Part shown: one piece after another, positions 62,672 through 64,000 of the stretch
Position numbering within the stretch: the first letter of the stretch is position 1
Layout of the letters: each line of letters begins with the position of its first letter
Source of the DNA: Chryseobacterium sp. ERMR1:04
Lineage (GTDB): Bacteria > Bacteroidota > Bacteroidia > Flavobacteriales > Weeksellaceae
Direction of reading: 5' to 3'
Length of the DNA: 64,000 nucleotides
Assembly: GCF_001297705.1 (NCBI RefSeq)
Contig: NZ_LIRF01000003.1
Location: 248,001-312,000, forward strand
Translations under genes and position numbers: made by a program
The notes under the pieces: generated by a model
Told to the model about the DNA's origin: nothing
Databases searched by the model: none
Seen by the model: the letters and a program-made list of their open reading frames with translations, nothing else

Positions 62672-63661
62672 TTAATATCTGTGTCCGCTAAGATCTAAAG
62701 AAATTCCTATTTGGTTGACATTTGATGCGTTGTGATATCTTACGTGAGCATAATCAATCCTAAATTTGGCAATTTTAATCCCAAAACCTCCGGAAAGACC
62801 TGAAAAGTTTCTTTGATCTGCTACGGCCAATTCGTTTCCTCTTTTTACGTTATATCCTAATCTGATGTTAAAACCTTTTTCAGGGAATAATTCTGCACCA
62901 ATAGAGAAGTGGTCGGCAATTTTTCTCCCCACATTTACTTCCTGTCCGTTTACATTATAATCTGATGAAATATCAAACTGTTGTAAATCGTGAGCAGTAA
63001 TGGTAATGGCTAAAGGAATTGCTTTCAGAATTTTGGTATATCCTAAATCTACTCTGAAGGGAAGATTCTCTCTCGTTCCGTTGAAAGATTTAAACTGATA
63101 TCCGAAATTTCTGGCTACCACAGAAACAACTTCTTTGCTTTTCTTATTGTGATAAGTAACCCCTAAAGTTCCTCCAATGGCAGAGGAAGAGTAATTATCA
63201 ATTTTTGAAGTGATGAAGTTGATTCCTCCACCAATTGTCCAGTCTTCTTCAAACTGATAGGCATATCCGGCTCCCACAGCAACATCCGAAGCGGTGAAGT
63301 TTCCATTTTCAAAACCACTTTCATCCGTTCTCGGGATGTCACCATAGCTCATGTACCTTGCATTGATGGTGGCCATGTGACCATTCTCAAAATCTTTGGC
63401 GAAAGCTATTGTTCCGTATTTTGAATCCGCCAGATAGGCAGCTCCATTTACAGAAAGCTGTTTATCAGAATCTTTATTTAGTAACGCGGGGTTTGCAATA
63501 GCAAAGGAAACATCATAATCTCTTATGGTAATTGCGTCTCCACCTAAGGCTGCTTGCCTTGCAGATACAGGAATATTTAAAAATGGATAAACATTTCTTC
63601 CTGATTGCGCATAAGACACAATACCTGACAGAAATAATGAAAAAATGACAATTTTCTTCAA
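62672..63661 (-). CDS. porQ: Type IX secretion system protein PorQ
   Basis: 329 residues. Signal peptide to SYAQ, then NVYPFLNIPVSARQAALGGD, the FadL-like start of PorV/PorQ proteins, and a 14-strand-type barrel (VAVGAGYAYQFEEDWTIGGG, FNIRLGYNVKRGNELA, FGIKIAKFRIDYAHVRYH). In Porphyromonas PorQ works with PorU, PorV and PorZ in the cell-surface attachment complex for T9SS cargo. This agrees with the T9SS cargo at 12228-13523. A well-formed promoter precedes it. Confidence 0.92.
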   Translation of the reverse strand: MKKIVIFSLFLSGIVSYAQSGRNVYPFLNIPVSARQAALGGDAITIRDYDVSFAIANPALLNKDSDKQLSVNGAAYLADSKYGTIAFAKDFENGHMATINARYMSYGDIPRTDESGFENGNFTASDVAVGAGYAYQFEEDWTIGGGINFITSKIDNYSSSAIGGTLGVTYHNKKSKEVVSVVARNFGYQFKSFNGTRENLPFRVDLGYTKILKAIPLAITITAHDLQQFDISSDYNVNGQEVNVGRKIADHFSIGAELFPEKGFNIRLGYNVKRGNELAVADQRNFSGLSGGFGIKIAKFRIDYAHVRYHNASNVNQIGISLDLSGHRY

Positions 63662-63679
63662 TTCAATTTATAATTAATG

Positions 63680-63708
63680 CAAAAATAATCCTTTTTCGTA
63701 CGTATCAA
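63680..63708 (-). promoter_or_regulatory. Promoter of porQ
   Basis: On the minus strand TTG (63708-63706), 18 bases, then TATTTTTG (63687-63680). This is an ideal Bacteroidota promoter 18 bases before the start. Confidence 0.75.
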
Positions 63709-63747
63709 AATATTTCTCACATTATTTCTGATTAAATATTTTTCTTA

Positions 63748-63774
63748 TTGCAATATTTTTAATGATTATATTTG
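63748..63774 (+). promoter_or_regulatory. Promoter of pyrH
   Basis: TTG (63748-63750), 16 bases, then TATATTTG (63767-63774), about 55 bases before the pyrH start. Confidence 0.65.
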
Positions 63775-63828
63775 CAAAATCAAATTTCAGGGAGCTATCC
63801 CTTCTTAAAAAGTTATTAAAAATTAAAG

Positions 63829-64000
63829 ATGAAATATAAAAGAATCCTTCTAAAACTTAGTGGTGAAGCCTTAATGGGTAACAGACAATATGGTATTGAC
63901 ACTGAAAGACTACAAGAGTATGCAGTGGAAATAAAGAAAGTAGTAGAAAGAGGCTGTGAAATTGCCATTGTAATTGGAGGAGGAAATATTTTCCGTGGAG
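63829..64000 (+). CDS. pyrH: UMP kinase, 5' part (cut by the window end)
   Basis: The first 57 codons of an amino-acid-kinase-fold UMP kinase: [17 protein letters not shown], then [14 protein letters not shown] and [13 protein letters not shown]. It phosphorylates UMP in pyrimidine synthesis. The frame continues past the window. It is divergent from porQ, each with its own promoter. Confidence 0.93.
   Translation, partial: MKYKRILLKLSGEALMGNRQYGIDTERLQEYAVEIKKVVERGCEIAIVIGGGNIFRG

Overview
The window looks like chromosomal DNA of a Bacteroidota bacterium of the Flavobacteriia, most like Chryseobacterium or a close relative. The genus is inferred from remembered protein resemblance. The sequence-level support is: AT-rich DNA, many start regions preceded by the Bacteroidota -7 element TAnnTTTG, almost no Shine-Dalgarno sequences, a type IX secretion (T9SS) C-terminal sorting domain together with the T9SS component PorQ, a TonB-dependent receptor, a TamL-type outer-membrane lipoprotein, and many lipoproteins with short leaders.

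Layout. 0-16.5 kb is housekeeping and metabolism: a membrane pyrophosphatase fused to an OmpA-like domain, an aminotransferase, an M28 peptidase lipoprotein, an endonuclease V-like protein, a thiolase plus dihydrolipoyl dehydrogenase behind two copies of a palindromic operator, a VOC protein, a Rid protein divergent from an AraC regulator, a T9SS cargo protein, and an AhpD-like/DoxX/MocR group. 16.5-26.9 kb is an accessory island. It has two LysM proteins (the second with a PAAR-like DUF4280 end), a large protein whose C-terminal part is a peptidoglycan hydrolase now split by a frameshift from an M15 peptidase domain, five consecutive lipoprotein genes, a methyltransferase, and gene debris. 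I read it as a type VI-like spike/effector/immunity locus. 27-33 kb holds a phosphodiesterase, an SDR with an AraC regulator, unknown exported proteins, and a long non-coding gap with a perfect inverted pair of DnaA boxes. 33-43.5 kb holds uvrA, a TonB receptor with a DUF2490 protein, an HD hydrolase and three C1q-like secreted proteins.

43.5-52.6 kb is a fatty-acid beta-oxidation operon on the minus strand (MarR regulator, FadB-like, FadA-like, acyl-CoA dehydrogenase). It is interrupted by a REP-associated tyrosine transposase with four REP-like hairpins and by an unknown secreted protein. The MarR promoter carries two copies of a 20-bp palindrome. 52.6-64 kb holds a partial iron/cobalamin-type ABC importer, a TlpA thioredoxin, a PaaE-like reductase, SanA, TamL overlapping head to head with an rRNA methyltransferase, a YtxH/YqjE membrane set, cmk, porQ and the start of pyrH.

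Genes are mostly on the plus strand before about 30 kb and mostly on the minus strand after it. No rRNA, tRNA or CRISPR array was seen.
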